Shown here: in pieces, positions 9,593-19,599 of the stretch
How the letters are laid out: each line of letters opens with the position of its first letter
Numbering within the stretch: the stretch's first letter is position 1
DNA from: Ruaniaceae bacterium KH17
GTDB lineage: Bacteria > Actinomycetota > Actinomycetes > Actinomycetales > Actinomycetaceae
Length of the DNA stretch: 64,000 nt
Assembly: GCA_900199505.1 (NCBI GenBank)
Contig: FZQV01000002.1
Location: 124,001 to 188,000, forward strand
Direction: 5' to 3'
The notes under the pieces: model-generated
Seen by the model: the letters and a program-made list of their open reading frames with translations, nothing else
What the model was told of the DNA's origin: nothing
Database searches by the model: none
Made by a program: the position numbers and the translations under genes

Positions 9593-10780
9593 ATGTCAAC
9601 GAACGACACTCCACCCGAGCAGCTCGCGCAGGAGAACGCGGCGCCAGCGAAACGGAGCCCACTTGCCACCGCAGTCGCATTCGTCGCGGTGGCGGCCCTC
9701 GCCGGAACCGGCGGCTGGGTGATCGCCAAGTCCGGCGATACTGATCCCCAGGCACAGCCGACTGCGACCCAAGCGGACACCGAGTCTGCCGAGATCGTTG
9801 AGGTCGCGAGTCTCCGCGCCACTAGCTTCGCTGTGGGTGAGAACCGCGGATTCGAGACCGTTCATCAGGACGCCGCGGCGGATCGTGAGAACGTGCTTGT
9901 CAGTACGGACTGGCTCGCCGAGAGGATCTCAGCGGGCCTGGAAGAGAACAACATCGTCCTCGTTGATGTGAGTGAGGAGCTCGCGGCTTCCGAACTCACT
10001 CGCTACGTGGATGGTCACATTCCCGGTGCGCAGTTCCTCGACTGGGCCAGCGAGTTTACGGTGGCTAACACGCGCGAGTTCATCACTGCGGAGGAGTTCA
10101 CCGCCCTCGCGCAAGGAATTGGCCTCAACGACGATTCGACCCTCATCCTCTATGGCGACAACAACAACTGGTTTGCCGCGTACGCCGCGTGGGTCTTCAA
10201 GCTGTACGGCTTCGAGGATGTGCGCCTGCTCGATGGCGGGCTGAAGAAGTGGGAGCAGGTGGATGGCCGCGAGCTGGTGCAGGAGACCATCCAGCCGGCC
10301 GCAGGAAACTGGACCGCATCCGCGCAGAACTTCGACATCCGGGCGTTCCAGGTCGAAGCCGTTGCCGCGGCCACCGGCGAGCTCGATGTGAACCTCCTCG
10401 ATATTCGTTCGCCGGACGAGTACAACGGCATCGTGGGTGTGAGCCCCGAGATTTTCGGCGGCGAGCAGACCTCGATCTGGGGTCACATCCCCGGCGCCGT
10501 CAATGTGCCGTGGGGCACCATCGTGAACGAGGACGGGACGTACAAGTCGAATGAGGAGATCCAGGCCATCTACGAAGAGGCCGGATTGGACCTCAGTAAG
10601 CCGGTGATCGCATACTGCCGCATTGGCGAGCGGGCCAGCCACTCCTGGTACGCGCTCAGCCAGATTCTCGGCCACGAGGTGAAGGTCTATGACGGCTCGT
10701 GGACCGAGTACGGCAACTCGGTGGGCGTGCCCGTTGAGAACAACTCGGGCGAGCGTAACGGCGTGTGGGGCAAGTCGTGA
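9593..10780 (+). CDS. Membrane-anchored two-domain rhodanese (thiosulfate sulfurtransferase)
   Basis: A 395-residue sulfurtransferase. After a polar N terminus, residues about 23-45 form one hydrophobic anchor (S-P-L-A-T-A-V-A-F-V-A-V-A-A-L-A-G-T-G-G), so the catalytic part is probably outside the membrane. Two rhodanese domains follow. The second carries the active-site loop Y-C-R-I-G-E-R-A-S-H-S, catalytic C342; this loop is typical of SseA-type thiosulfate sulfurtransferases. The first has no cysteine at the matching place. AAAGGAA precedes the ATG. First full-length gene of the sulfur operon, followed 34 bases later by the YeeE/YedE permease. Confidence 0.9.
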   Translation: MSTNDTPPEQLAQENAAPAKRSPLATAVAFVAVAALAGTGGWVIAKSGDTDPQAQPTATQADTESAEIVEVASLRATSFAVGENRGFETVHQDAAADRENVLVSTDWLAERISAGLEENNIVLVDVSEELAASELTRYVDGHIPGAQFLDWASEFTVANTREFITAEEFTALAQGIGLNDDSTLILYGDNNNWFAAYAAWVFKLYGFEDVRLLDGGLKKWEQVDGRELVQETIQPAAGNWTASAQNFDIRAFQVEAVAAATGELDVNLLDIRSPDEYNGIVGVSPEIFGGEQTSIWGHIPGAVNVPWGTIVNEDGTYKSNEEIQAIYEEAGLDLSKPVIAYCRIGERASHSWYALSQILGHEVKVYDGSWTEYGNSVGVPVENNSGERNGVWGKS

Positions 10781-10814
10781 TCCACACTATTCGTGAGCTT
10801 CACCAGGGGCGTCG

Positions 10815-12077
10815 ATGACGGCGCCTGTGCGTGCAACCGGAGGCCCCCGCCCTGAGGCGGGGGTCGCCGGTGCGTCACGCACGCTCAACTGGACTCCGGC
10901 CGATACCGTGCGCACCACCATCGCCGTCGGAATCGCGATCGTGCTGCTCTCGCTCGCCTGGTGGCTCTCGGCCACGGGTGGCGAAGGCGTTGGTGGGCGT
11001 GGGGCGTCGTTTGCCCTCCTCGCAGGTACCGGCCTGGGAATCCTGTTCGAACGCGGCAGATTCTGCTTCTACTGCATCTTCCGCGATCTCTTCGAAGAGA
11101 AGAACAGCCGTGGCGTCTACAGCATTCTCGCCGCGATCGCCGTCGGGACGGTGGGATATGTGATCGTCTTCGCGATGCGGCTTGCGGACCCGACCTCCGG
11201 AACCTTGCCGAGTGATGCGCACATCGGCCCGGTGAGCATCGCGCTCGTTGCGGCCGGAGTTGCCTTCGGATTCGGAGTGGTGCTGTCCGGTGGTTGCATC
11301 GCCGGGCACATCTACCGGCTGGGCGAGGGTAATCTCCGCGCGATCCCGGGCTTGATCGGGGCGCTCATCGGGTTCGGGATCGGCTTCCTCACGTGGAACC
11401 CGATCTTCCTGAGCGTCCTCGGCAGTGCGCCGGCGCCATGGCTGCCGGCGGGAGCTGGCTATGGCGTCGCGCTGCTCCTGCAACTGGGTATCCTCGCCGC
11501 GATCGGGGTGTACCTGCTGCGGTGGAATCCGCCCGTTGCACCGCAGCCGGCCCGCATGATCGACGCCACCGAGATTCGCCGCAGGCTCTTCTTCACTCGC
11601 TGGCCGGCGCTGCTCACCGGCGGACTTGTTGGCCTGATCGGCTTCGTGGCATTCCTGCGCGGCCAGCCGCTCGGGGTCACCTCGCAACTGAGCGGTGCGA
11701 CCCGCACCGCGATGGACAACTTCGACCTCCTGCCGAGCACCCTGCTGGGCCTCGACTCGACGCTGCGGGGCTGCGTGGCTCTCGTGGTCGAGTCCATCAC
11801 GTCGAACGGGTGGCTGATCATCGGGGTATTCCTGGGATCGCTCGCGGCGGCATTGCCGGGCCGCCGGTTCCGAATCGAGAAGGTCACCCTGCGCAACGGC
11901 AGCACGGCTCTCCTCGGAGGCGTCCTGATCGGCTGGGGTTCGATCATCGGCCTCGGCTGCACGATCGGCGTCTTCCTCTCCGGCACCCAAGCGCTCGCAC
12001 TGTCCGGCTGGGTCTTCGCCGTCTCAGTGGTGGCCGCGCTCGGCGTGGGCTTCCACCTCCGACTACACCGCCTGTAG
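10815..12077 (+). CDS. YeeE/YedE family permease (thiosulfate/sulfur-compound uptake)
   Basis: A 420-residue membrane protein with about nine or more hydrophobic segments. The conserved cysteines of the YeeE/YedE (TsuA) family are visible: C84 and C87 in G-R-F-C-F-Y-C, C161 in S-G-G-C-I-A-G-H, and C382 in G-L-G-C-T-I-G. In the studied bacterial TsuA such cysteines line the thiosulfate path. The gene sits between a rhodanese gene and a cysteine synthase-rhodanese fusion, which fits import of thiosulfate for cysteine synthesis. The substrate is inferred from family and context. Confidence 0.88.
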   Translation: MTAPVRATGGPRPEAGVAGASRTLNWTPADTVRTTIAVGIAIVLLSLAWWLSATGGEGVGGRGASFALLAGTGLGILFERGRFCFYCIFRDLFEEKNSRGVYSILAAIAVGTVGYVIVFAMRLADPTSGTLPSDAHIGPVSIALVAAGVAFGFGVVLSGGCIAGHIYRLGEGNLRAIPGLIGALIGFGIGFLTWNPIFLSVLGSAPAPWLPAGAGYGVALLLQLGILAAIGVYLLRWNPPVAPQPARMIDATEIRRRLFFTRWPALLTGGLVGLIGFVAFLRGQPLGVTSQLSGATRTAMDNFDLLPSTLLGLDSTLRGCVALVVESITSNGWLIIGVFLGSLAAALPGRRFRIEKVTLRNGSTALLGGVLIGWGSIIGLGCTIGVFLSGTQALALSGWVFAVSVVAALGVGFHLRLHRL

Positions 12078-12106
12078 ACCACACCACCATCCAGAAAGGA
12101 CTCGCC

Positions 12107-13444
12107 ATGTCGAATCACTCTCTCCGCACGTACGAATCGATCCTCGAGCTACTGCCCGATGCGGACAACCCCACTCCGATTGTCCGGCTCCAGCGCGTCA
12201 CGGGATTTCAGCACGCGAAGGTCTACGCCAAGCTCGAGTGGTACAACCCCTTCGGCGCCGTGAAGGACCGCGTTGCCGCAAACCTGATCCGCGACGCCGA
12301 GGAACGCGGTGAGGAGTTGCGGAATCTCGTAGAGCCCACCTCGGGTAACACAGGGATCGGCCTCGCCATGGTCGCCAATGCTAAGAACTACGGATTCTCG
12401 GCGACACTCTCGAAAGCGGTTCCCTTCGAGAAACGCGCCGCGTTGCGGATCTTCGGCACGGATCTCGTGGAGTTGGACGACGATCTGTGCCCCATGCCCG
12501 GCCAGCCGGAAGGCGCAATGAACAAGGCGGCGGAGCTCGGGGAGCGCCCCGGGTGGAAGCAGCTCAATCAGTACGCCAATCCCGCCAACCCCGATGCGCA
12601 CTACCGCACCACCGGCCCAGAGATCTGGCGCCAGACAGGGGGAGAGGTGACCCACTTCGTGGCCGCACTCGGCACCTGCGGAACGATCACGGGCACCGGC
12701 CGCTTCCTCAAGGAGCAGAACCCGGACGTCCAGGTGATCGGTGTGCATCCCACACAAGGACATGACATCCCAGGCGTGCGCAGCCGTCGCGCCTTGGTGG
12801 TGACCGATTTCTTTCGGCCCGAGGAGTACGACGCGGTGGTCGAGATCGATGATGACACGGCGTATGCGCTCTGCCGCCGGCTCCACCTCGAAGAGAGCAT
12901 CATCGCCGGTCCGAGTGGGGCGCTCGCGCTTGCCGGTGCACTCCAGACCGTCCCGGATGAGCCCGGTGTCATCGCCGTCGTCACCTTCCCTGACAACGCC
13001 TACAAGTACATCTCGTCCTTCCAGCGACACCTGCCCGATCTCTTCCCGCCGGAGCCTGCGGCCGCTTCGCAGCCACCCGCGAACCCATTCGGGATCCACC
13101 TGGAGAACGCCTTCGCATTGGCAAAGAAGGGGCCCGACGTCGTCGGCCCGGCCGAGGCCGCACGTCGCCAGGCGGAGGGCTCGCTACTCGTCGATGTGCG
13201 GAACCCGGACGAAGTTGCCAGGGTACAGGCGATCGGCAGCCTTACGCTCCCGCTGCCGGAGATCTCCGAGGGCAGCCTCGCCGGACTCCCAGAGGATCGC
13301 GATGCGCCCATCCTCACCATTTGCGCGGCGGGCACGCGTTCGCTGTACGCGCTCTTGCTACTGAAGGCGCAGGGCTACAGGAACGTGACCAGCGTGGACG
13401 GCGGAATGGGGGCTTGGGTCGAGGCCGGCCTGCCAACCGGATAG
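12107..13444 (+). CDS. Cysteine synthase-like PLP enzyme fused to a C-terminal rhodanese domain
   Basis: A 445-residue fusion. Residues 1-310 are a fold-type II PLP enzyme: N-P-F-G-A-V-K-D-R with Schiff-base K53, T-S-G-N-T-G for phosphate and substrate binding, G-T-C-G-T-I-T-G-T-G, and A-G-P-S-G-A. A linker of about 30 residues leads to a rhodanese domain with L-T-I-C-A-A-G-T-R-S (C406). A sulfurtransferase tethered to a cysteine synthase suggests direct use of persulfide or thiosulfate sulfur; that is inference. AGAAAGGA precedes the ATG. The stop TAG forms the first bases of the -10 box before rimP. Confidence 0.88.
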   Translation: MSNHSLRTYESILELLPDADNPTPIVRLQRVTGFQHAKVYAKLEWYNPFGAVKDRVAANLIRDAEERGEELRNLVEPTSGNTGIGLAMVANAKNYGFSATLSKAVPFEKRAALRIFGTDLVELDDDLCPMPGQPEGAMNKAAELGERPGWKQLNQYANPANPDAHYRTTGPEIWRQTGGEVTHFVAALGTCGTITGTGRFLKEQNPDVQVIGVHPTQGHDIPGVRSRRALVVTDFFRPEEYDAVVEIDDDTAYALCRRLHLEESIIAGPSGALALAGALQTVPDEPGVIAVVTFPDNAYKYISSFQRHLPDLFPPEPAAASQPPANPFGIHLENAFALAKKGPDVVGPAEAARRQAEGSLLVDVRNPDEVARVQAIGSLTLPLPEISEGSLAGLPEDRDAPILTICAAGTRSLYALLLLKAQGYRNVTSVDGGMGAWVEAGLPTG

Positions 13445-13447
13445 GAT
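13442..13447 (+). promoter_or_regulatory. -10 box before rimP
   Basis: TAGGAT; its first three bases are the stop codon of the preceding gene. It would give a short leader carrying the strong Shine-Dalgarno AGGAGGT at 13467-13473. Confidence 0.45.
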
Positions 13448-13479
13448 GATCCCCGGACAACTTCACAGGAGGTCAGATT

Positions 13480-13920
13480 ATGGAGCAGGAACTCTACGCC
13501 CAACTTGCTGGCCCGGTTGCCGAGAGCGGACTATTCCTTGAGTCGCTCACGCTCACCCAGGGGAAGCGCGCCCGGCTCCAGGTGGTCGTCGATCTGCCCG
13601 AAGGCCCCGGTGGCGTTACCTCGGATCAGCTGGCTGACGCGACCCGCGCCGTCAACGCCGTGCTCGACGCCGATCCCGATGCGATCCCCGGTTCGTACAC
13701 CCTCGAGGTGACCACCCCGGGCATTTCGCGGCCCATGACCGACGAGCGCCAGTTCGGCCGCGCCGTCGGGCGACTGGTGAAGGCCACAATCGACGGCGAG
13801 ACGTTCACGGAGCGGCTCGCCGCGGTGCGCGAAGGCACCCTCGTGTTCGAGACCCGTGAGGTTCCGATTGCAGACGTGCGCAAGGCCGTCCAGGAGATTG
13901 AGATGGGGAAGGGAAAGTAA
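13480..13920 (+). CDS. rimP: Ribosome maturation factor RimP
   Basis: A 146-residue 30S assembly factor. Family features are L-Q-V-V-V-D-L-P in the first domain, Y-T-L-E-V-T-T-P-G-I-S-R-P linking the domains, and a C-terminal SH3-like domain. AGGAGGT lies six bases upstream of the ATG. The stop is directly followed by the nusA ATG, the usual rimP-nusA order. Confidence 0.95.
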   Translation: MEQELYAQLAGPVAESGLFLESLTLTQGKRARLQVVVDLPEGPGGVTSDQLADATRAVNAVLDADPDAIPGSYTLEVTTPGISRPMTDERQFGRAVGRLVKATIDGETFTERLAAVREGTLVFETREVPIADVRKAVQEIEMGKGK

Positions 13921-14907
13921 ATGGATATTGATCTACACGTGCTGCGCTCGCTGGAGTCGGAGCGAGGGATTCCCTTCAACACACTTCTCGCCGCGATCGA
14001 AGAGGCGCTCCTGGTGGCTTACCACCGTGAGGCCGGAGCGATTGAGCAGGCGCGAGTCGAGATCGACCGCAAGACCGGCACCGTTCAGGTTCTCGCTACC
14101 GAAATCGACGACGAAGGTAACCCGATCGGCGAGTTCGATGACACGCCGTCGGGCTTTGGCCGGATCGCCACCACCACGGCGCGCTCCGTGATCATGCAGC
14201 GCCTGCGCGATGCCGAGGACAACCAGGTGATGGGCTCACTGAGGGACAAGTCCGGAGAGATTCTCGCGGGCGTCATCGAGGCAGACCGCTCCACGCAGAA
14301 CGTCATGGTGAACGTGGGTGAGCTCGAGGCCGTACTGCCAACACACGAGCAGGTTCCGGGCGAGGTGTACCGCCATGGCGAACGGATCCGCTGCTTCGTG
14401 GTGGACGTTTCGCGCGGGCCGAAGGGCCCCTCGGTGACACTCTCGCGTACCCATCCGGGCCTCGTGCGCAAGCTCTTCGAACTCGAGGTGCCCGAGGTTG
14501 CTGATGGCACCGTGGAGATCGCCGCGATCGCGCGTGAGGCTGGTCACCGTACCAAGCTCGCCGTTGCGGCGAATCGGCCAGGTTTCAATGCGAAGGGGGC
14601 TTGCATTGGGCCCATGGGCCAGCGTGTGCGTGCCGTGATGGCCGAGCTCCAGGGCGAGAAGATCGACATCGTCGACTACTCCGATGACCCCGCCGAGTTC
14701 GTGGCCGCAGCACTCTCTCCGGCGCGGGTTTCCAGCGTTGAGATCGTCTCCGAGGAGACGAAGACCGTCCGCGTCGTGGTGCCCGATTACCAACTCTCAC
14801 TGGCGATCGGTAAGGAAGGGCAGAACGCGCGGCTCGCCGCACGGTTGACCGGCTGGCGGATCGATATCCACGCGGATACCGAGGCTCCTAGCGTCGACAC
14901 CGAGTAG
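13921..14907 (+). CDS. nusA: Transcription termination/antitermination factor NusA
   Basis: A 328-residue factor that binds RNA polymerase and nascent RNA. The N-terminal domain, S1 domain (about residues 110-180) and two KH domains (about 185-325; [10 protein letters not shown] and [14 protein letters not shown]) are present. The acidic C-terminal repeats of proteobacterial NusA are absent, as is normal for actinobacteria. It starts on the base after the rimP stop. Confidence 0.97.
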   Translation: MDIDLHVLRSLESERGIPFNTLLAAIEEALLVAYHREAGAIEQARVEIDRKTGTVQVLATEIDDEGNPIGEFDDTPSGFGRIATTTARSVIMQRLRDAEDNQVMGSLRDKSGEILAGVIEADRSTQNVMVNVGELEAVLPTHEQVPGEVYRHGERIRCFVVDVSRGPKGPSVTLSRTHPGLVRKLFELEVPEVADGTVEIAAIAREAGHRTKLAVAANRPGFNAKGACIGPMGQRVRAVMAELQGEKIDIVDYSDDPAEFVAAALSPARVSSVEIVSEETKTVRVVVPDYQLSLAIGKEGQNARLAARLTGWRIDIHADTEAPSVDTE

Positions 14908-14912
14908 CCGAG

Positions 14913-15245
14913 ATGCGCCCTCGAGGGAGGAAAGGGGCTACACTTAACGATGGTTCCCCGGTTCGCACATGCGTGGGATGCCGGACACGGGACTACCGTC
15001 ATCATCTTCTTCGGTTCGTCGCCGTAGCCGGCGTGCTACACCACGATCGTGAGAAGACAATGCCGGGCAGAGGCGCATGGGTCCACCCCGAGTGTCTCGA
15101 AACTGCTGGTGAGCGTCGCGCGTTCAATCGTGCTTTGTACGGAACGTACGATTCACCAGCGGCACTGACAATCGGCCGCACTGCGGCCCAGACCCCAGAA
15201 AGCGGGTTGGAAGCTGATGGGCACCCGATGAGTTCCCAGCTATGA
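14913..15245 (+). CDS. ylxR: YlxR family RNA-binding protein (DUF448)
   Basis: A 110-residue basic protein with the family core [21 protein letters not shown] and R-R-A-F-N-R-A-L. The position between nusA and infB is diagnostic. YlxR binds RNA and, in Bacillus, affects transcription of many genes. The last 30 residues are outside the core and poorly conserved in type. Confidence 0.93.
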   Translation: MRPRGRKGATLNDGSPVRTCVGCRTRDYRHHLLRFVAVAGVLHHDREKTMPGRGAWVHPECLETAGERRAFNRALYGTYDSPAALTIGRTAAQTPESGLEADGHPMSSQL

Positions 15246-15301
15246 GCTGCCAGCACTAGTGCCTCGTTCCTGCCTCGGAACGAGCCGAGACAGGAGATTT
15301 T

Positions 15302-18013
15302 GTGGCCAAGCCGCGCGTACACGAGCTCGCGAAAGAGCTCGGAGTTCCAAGCAAGGTTGTGCTTGAGAAGCTCACCGAAATGGGTGAGTTCGTCAAGTCA
15401 GCCTCCTCAACAATTGAGCCGCCGGTCGCACGGCGCCTCCGTGAAGCCTTCCCACAGCAGGAAGGCGAGCCCGCCGCCGAGAAGTCGGCGGCCGAAAAGC
15501 CGGCCGCCAAGAAGCCTGCGGCAAGGCCCGCACCCGCGAAGCCGGCCCCCGTGGCACCCGCGGAGCCTGAGGCGCCGGCCGAGCCCGCCACCCCGGTAGC
15601 CAAGCCAGCGCAGCCCGAAGCGGCGCCCGCTGCTGCGAAGCCGGCAGCCGCCAAGCCTGCCGCCAAGCCCGCCGCAACCCCTGGCCCCAAGCCGGGAATC
15701 CCGCGGCCGGGCAACAACCCGTTTGCCACCTCGCAGGGCATGCCCCGGCCCGGCGGTCCACGTCCCGGGAACAACCCCTACGCTCAGGCGCAGGGCATGC
15801 CGCGTCCGGGCGCGCCCCGCCCGCAGGGTGGTTCCGGCCGTCCCGGCCCGCGCCAGGGCCGTCCGAGTGACGGTGCTCCGCGTCCCGGTGGCGGCCAGCG
15901 TCCGAACCCTGGCATGATGCCCGATCGTTCTGCGGCTTCTCGTCCCGGTCGTCCCGGCGCCCCTGGCCGCGGTGGTTCTGGCGGCGGTCGCGGCGCTGGC
16001 GGTGCAGGCGCGCCCGGTGGCGGCGCGCCCGGCGCCGGTGGCGGCTTCCCTGGTCGCGGCGGAACGGGCCGCGGCCGCGGCAACACGCAGGGCGCGTTCG
16101 GTCGCGGTGGCGGCCGTCCGGCCCGCGGCCGCAAGTCGAAGCGTGCGAAGCGCCAAGAGTTTGAGGAGCAGCAAGCTCCGATGGTCGGCGGCGTCTCGAT
16201 TCCGCGTGGAAACGGCGCCGAGGTTCGGATCCGTACCGGAGCATCGCTGGCCGATTTTGCGGACAAGATCGACGTCAACCCGGCATCGCTTGTCACCGTG
16301 CTCTTCCACCTGGGCGAGATGGCGACGGCGACCCAGTCCCTCGACGAGGACACGTTCCAGGCGCTCGGCGCCGAGCTTGGCTACAACGTGGTCATGGTCT
16401 CGCCCGAGGACGAGGACCGGGAGCTGCTGGAGTCCTTCGACATCGATCTCGATGCCGAGCTTGAGGCGGAGACCGAGGAAGACCTCGAACCGCGCCCGCC
16501 GGTCGTCACCGTCATGGGTCACGTCGACCACGGCAAGACCAAGCTCCTCGACGCGATTCGGCAGACCAACGTGGTTGCCGGAGAGGCCGGTGGTATCACC
16601 CAGCACATCGGTGCGTACCAGGTCGAGTTCACTCACGAGGGCGTCCTCCGGCCGATCACCTTCATCGACACCCCTGGTCACGAGGCATTCACCGCCATGC
16701 GTGCCCGTGGTGCCGAGGTAACGGACATCGCGATCCTCGTGGTGGCCGCGGATGACGGCGTGATGCCGCAGACCATTGAGGCGCTCAACCACGCGCAGGC
16801 CGCGGGTGTGCCGATCGTGGTCGCCGTCAACAAGGTGGACCGCGAGGGTGCGAACCCGGCGAAGATCCGCCAGCAGCTCACCGAGTTCAACTTGGTGGCC
16901 GAAGAGTACGGTGGCGACACCATGTTCGTGGACGTCTCCGCGCTGAAGCGCCAGGGAATCGACACGCTCCTCGAGGCAGTACTCCTGACGGCGGATGCGT
17001 CACTGGAGCTCTACGCGAACCCGGACAAGGCCGCGCGCGGTATCGCCATCGAGGCGAACCTCGACAAGGGCCGTGGCCCGGTGGCGACCGTCCTAGTTGA
17101 GTCGGGAACGCTCGCCGTCGGAGACGCGATCGTGGCGGGCACCGCCCATGGCCGCGTGCGCGCCATGTTCAACGAGCACGGTGAGAACCTCGACGTGGCG
17201 CTCCCATCGCGCCCGGTGCAGGTCCTCGGCCTCACCTCGGTGCCGCGTGCGGGTGACTCCTTCCTCGTGGCTCCAGATGACCGCACGGCACGCCAGATCG
17301 CGTCCAAGCGCGAGGCCGCTGAGCGCGCCGCCACGCTTGCCAAGCGCCGCAAGCGCATCTCGCTCGAGACCTTCGACGAGGCGCTGAAGCAGGGCAAGGT
17401 CGAGACCCTCAACCTGATCCTGAAGGGCGATGTCTCGGGTGCCGTGGAGGCGCTCGAGGACGCACTGCTCAAGATCGATGTGGGCGAAGAGGTCGATCTG
17501 CGGATCATCCACCGCGGTGTCGGTGCGATCACGCAGAACGACGTCAACTTGGCCACTGTGGACAACGCCATCATCATCGGCTTCAACGTCCGCCCGGCGG
17601 AGCGCGTGCAGGAGATCGCGGACCGCGAAGGCGTCGAGCTGAAGTACTACTCGGTGATCTACGCAGCTATCGAGGACGTTGAGGCGTCGCTGAAGGGCAT
17701 GCTCAAGCCGGAGTTCGAGGAGGCGCAGCTCGGTACCGCCGAGATTCGCCAGGTGTTCCGTTCTTCCAAGTTCGGAAACATCGCCGGTTCGATCGTCCGT
17801 TCGGGTACGATCCGCCGTGGCTCGAAGGCGCGCCTCCTGCGCGACGGCGTGGTGGTCGCGGACAATATCGTGGTCGACTCGCTTCGGCGCGAGAAGGATG
17901 ACGTCACCGAGGTTCGTGAGGGCTTCGAGTGCGGTATCGGGATCGGGGTTAAGGACATCCACGAGGGTGATGTCATCGAGACCTTCGAGATGCGTGAGAA
18001 GCCGCGCGACTAA
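15302..18013 (+). CDS. infB: Translation initiation factor IF-2
   Basis: A 903-residue GTPase that places initiator tRNA on the 30S subunit. The N-terminal IF2_N domain starts [14 protein letters not shown]. Residues about 60-285 are low-complexity, first Ala/Pro/Lys-rich and then Gly/Arg/Pro-rich. The G domain has G-H-V-D-H-G-K-T (about 406-413), D-T-P-G-H-E (about 454) and N-K-V-D (about 508). Domains II-IV follow. GTG start with AGGAG at 15292-15296. A strong hairpin terminator follows at 18026. Confidence 0.98.
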   Translation: MAKPRVHELAKELGVPSKVVLEKLTEMGEFVKSASSTIEPPVARRLREAFPQQEGEPAAEKSAAEKPAAKKPAARPAPAKPAPVAPAEPEAPAEPATPVAKPAQPEAAPAAAKPAAAKPAAKPAATPGPKPGIPRPGNNPFATSQGMPRPGGPRPGNNPYAQAQGMPRPGAPRPQGGSGRPGPRQGRPSDGAPRPGGGQRPNPGMMPDRSAASRPGRPGAPGRGGSGGGRGAGGAGAPGGGAPGAGGGFPGRGGTGRGRGNTQGAFGRGGGRPARGRKSKRAKRQEFEEQQAPMVGGVSIPRGNGAEVRIRTGASLADFADKIDVNPASLVTVLFHLGEMATATQSLDEDTFQALGAELGYNVVMVSPEDEDRELLESFDIDLDAELEAETEEDLEPRPPVVTVMGHVDHGKTKLLDAIRQTNVVAGEAGGITQHIGAYQVEFTHEGVLRPITFIDTPGHEAFTAMRARGAEVTDIAILVVAADDGVMPQTIEALNHAQAAGVPIVVAVNKVDREGANPAKIRQQLTEFNLVAEEYGGDTMFVDVSALKRQGIDTLLEAVLLTADASLELYANPDKAARGIAIEANLDKGRGPVATVLVESGTLAVGDAIVAGTAHGRVRAMFNEHGENLDVALPSRPVQVLGLTSVPRAGDSFLVAPDDRTARQIASKREAAERAATLAKRRKRISLETFDEALKQGKVETLNLILKGDVSGAVEALEDALLKIDVGEEVDLRIIHRGVGAITQNDVNLATVDNAIIIGFNVRPAERVQEIADREGVELKYYSVIYAAIEDVEASLKGMLKPEFEEAQLGTAEIRQVFRSSKFGNIAGSIVRSGTIRRGSKARLLRDGVVVADNIVVDSLRREKDDVTEVREGFECGIGIGVKDIHEGDVIETFEMREKPRD

Positions 18014-18025
18014 TAGATCGCTGTG

Positions 18026-18057
18026 AAGGGCGGTGGGGCGAAGGCCCCACCGCCCTT
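18026..18057 (+). terminator. Terminator hairpin after infB
   Basis: A perfect 14-bp stem: AAGGGCGGTGGGGC (18026-18039) with GCCCCACCGCCCTT (18044-18057), tetraloop GAAG. There is no long T run after it. It ends the nusA-infB transcript and separates it from the accessory block. Confidence 0.8.
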
Positions 18058-18071
18058 GACAATTCGTCCCA

Positions 18072-18077
18072 TAGACT
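18072..18077 (+). promoter_or_regulatory. -10 box upstream of the first DASS transporter gene
   Basis: TAGACT, 33 bases before the ATG at 18111. Unlike the leaderless cases here, this would leave a leader of about 27 bases. Confidence 0.4.
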
Positions 18078-18110
18078 GTGGTCGCACGCGGGCAACGATG
18101 ACGGGAACCC

Positions 18111-19508
18111 ATGCCAGACACCGCCACCACGAGACCCAGACCAACAGCGCTCCAAATCGGTGGGCGGATCATCGGGTTAGTCCTTTTCGCGATCCCTTTC
18201 ATCATTGAGATTCCTGGACTCGATGAGCCCGGTGAGCGGATGCTCTCGATCTTCTTGCTGGCCATCGCATTCTGGGTCACGCAGGCGATTCCACTCTTCG
18301 CAACGGCCACGCTGGTCATTCTGTTGCAAGTACTCTTGATTTCGTCCTCTGCGATCCTTCCGGTCACGGACGAGGCTGCTCCCGCCGCCGAGTACTTTGC
18401 GGCGCTCGCGAATCCCGTGATCATCCTCTTCCTCGGAGGCTTCCTGATCGCGGATGGTGCGGCGAAGTACGGCCTCGACAAGAATCTCGCGGCGGTCTTC
18501 GTCAAGCCCTTCGCGGGCTCCGCGCGCAAGCTCATCCTCGGGATGATGCTCATCACGACTCTACTGGGTGCGTTCATGTCGAACACCGCCACCACGGCGG
18601 CAATGTTCGCGATTGTGATTCCGATGCTTGGGATCATGCCGAACGCGAAGTCGAAGACGGCACTCGCGCTCTCGATCCCATTGGCCGCCAATATCGGTGG
18701 CGTGATCACGCCGGTCAGCACCCCTCCCAATGCGATTGCCGTCGGCATCCTCGCAGCCAATGGGTTCAGGGTCTCGTTCGTGGACTGGATGATGTTCTCT
18801 GTCCCCTTCATGCTGGTTCTGATGGCTGTCGTCTACCTCCTGCTCATACGTATGGTTCCCAAGGGCGAGCCCGTCGAGTTTGACGCCCAGGCGGACTTCG
18901 ATCGGTCCCCGAATGCGATCATCTTCTACGTCGTCGCAGGGGCGACGATCCTGATGTGGATGACCGAGCCCGTCCACGGGGTGGCGGCGAACGTCGTCGG
19001 CTTCATTCCTGTTGTCCTGCTGATTGCACTCGAAGTGATGGATGGCGATGACATCGGCACCCTCGACTGGCCCGTGCTCTGGCTTGTTGCAGGTGGAATC
19101 GCGCTTGGCGACGGGATCGGAAGGACGGGCCTCGACCGGTGGCTAATCGGCTGGTTCGATTGGTCAACGATGCCGAGAGTTGCGGCGATAGCCGGTCTCG
19201 TCTTCATGGCAATCTTGCTCGGCAACTTCATCTCCAATTCGGCCGCAGCCAACCTCCTGATACCCCTCGCGGTGGGCTTTGCCGCAACGATCGGCACGAG
19301 CGTCTACATGCTTGTGGCCATCCTTGCCTTGGCGAGTTCGTTGGGTATGACACTGCCGATCTCGACCCCACCCAATGCGATCGCGTTCTCCACCGGCGTT
19401 GTTCCACTCAAGCAGATGGCACTGATTGGGGTGGTCGTTGGGGTAGTAGGGGGTGTGCTGTTGGCCTTTGTGATGCCGTGGTACTGGACGCTCCTCGGCC
19501 GCGTCTGA
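18111..19508 (+). CDS. DASS (SLC13) family anion:sodium symporter, copy 1
   Basis: A 465-residue transporter with about 11-12 membrane segments. The two SNT signatures of the DASS/CitM-NaDC family are present as S-N-T-A-T-T-A-A-M and S-N-S-A-A-A-N-L-L. Each is paired with a proline/threonine loop (I-T-P-V-S-T-P-P-N-A-I-A and L-P-I-S-T-P-P-N-A-I-A-F). Members carry dicarboxylates, sulfate or related anions; the substrate cannot be read here. It is a close paralogue of the next gene and is followed by a two-component pair, so it is probably regulated by its own substrate or energy state. Confidence 0.9.
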   Translation: MPDTATTRPRPTALQIGGRIIGLVLFAIPFIIEIPGLDEPGERMLSIFLLAIAFWVTQAIPLFATATLVILLQVLLISSSAILPVTDEAAPAAEYFAALANPVIILFLGGFLIADGAAKYGLDKNLAAVFVKPFAGSARKLILGMMLITTLLGAFMSNTATTAAMFAIVIPMLGIMPNAKSKTALALSIPLAANIGGVITPVSTPPNAIAVGILAANGFRVSFVDWMMFSVPFMLVLMAVVYLLLIRMVPKGEPVEFDAQADFDRSPNAIIFYVVAGATILMWMTEPVHGVAANVVGFIPVVLLIALEVMDGDDIGTLDWPVLWLVAGGIALGDGIGRTGLDRWLIGWFDWSTMPRVAAIAGLVFMAILLGNFISNSAAANLLIPLAVGFAATIGTSVYMLVAILALASSLGMTLPISTPPNAIAFSTGVVPLKQMALIGVVVGVVGGVLLAFVMPWYWTLLGRV

Positions 19509-19522
19509 GACGCCCTGTTTAC

Positions 19523-19538
19523 TGGGGCGAAAGCCCCA
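19523..19538 (+). terminator. Small hairpin between the two DASS genes
   Basis: TGGGGC-GAAA-GCCCCA, six base pairs with a GAAA loop, 15 bases after the stop of copy 1. No T run. It could act as a weak terminator or mRNA-processing barrier. Confidence 0.4.
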
Positions 19539-19559
19539 AGTGGCGAGCGTCGCGGGGCC

Positions 19560-19565
19560 TAGGAT
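19560..19565 (+). promoter_or_regulatory. -10 box before the uORF of DASS copy 2
   Basis: TAGGAT, seven bases before ATG 19573, the geometry of the other leaderless promoters in this window. Confidence 0.5.
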
Positions 19566-19572
19566 TGGGCTC

Positions 19573-19599
19573 ATGCTCAGCGTCAGGTCAGGTAGTTAG
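19573..19599 (+). CDS. Eight-codon uORF abutting DASS copy 2
   Basis: ATG-CTC-AGC-GTC-AGG-TCA-GGT-AGT-TAG encodes MLSVRSGS. The TAG is directly followed by the ATG of the second DASS gene at 19600. The uORF start lies seven bases after a TAGGAT box, so it would be the first codon of a leaderless transcript. Terminating ribosomes could restart on the adjacent ATG. Too short to judge by coding statistics. Confidence 0.4.
   Translation: MLSVRSGS

Noticed and set aside
15480-16140. Alternative coding in the very GC-rich infB linker
   Set aside because: Several long frames exist on both strands, but the IF-2 frame is continuous and the Ala/Pro then Gly/Arg linker is normal for actinobacterial IF-2.
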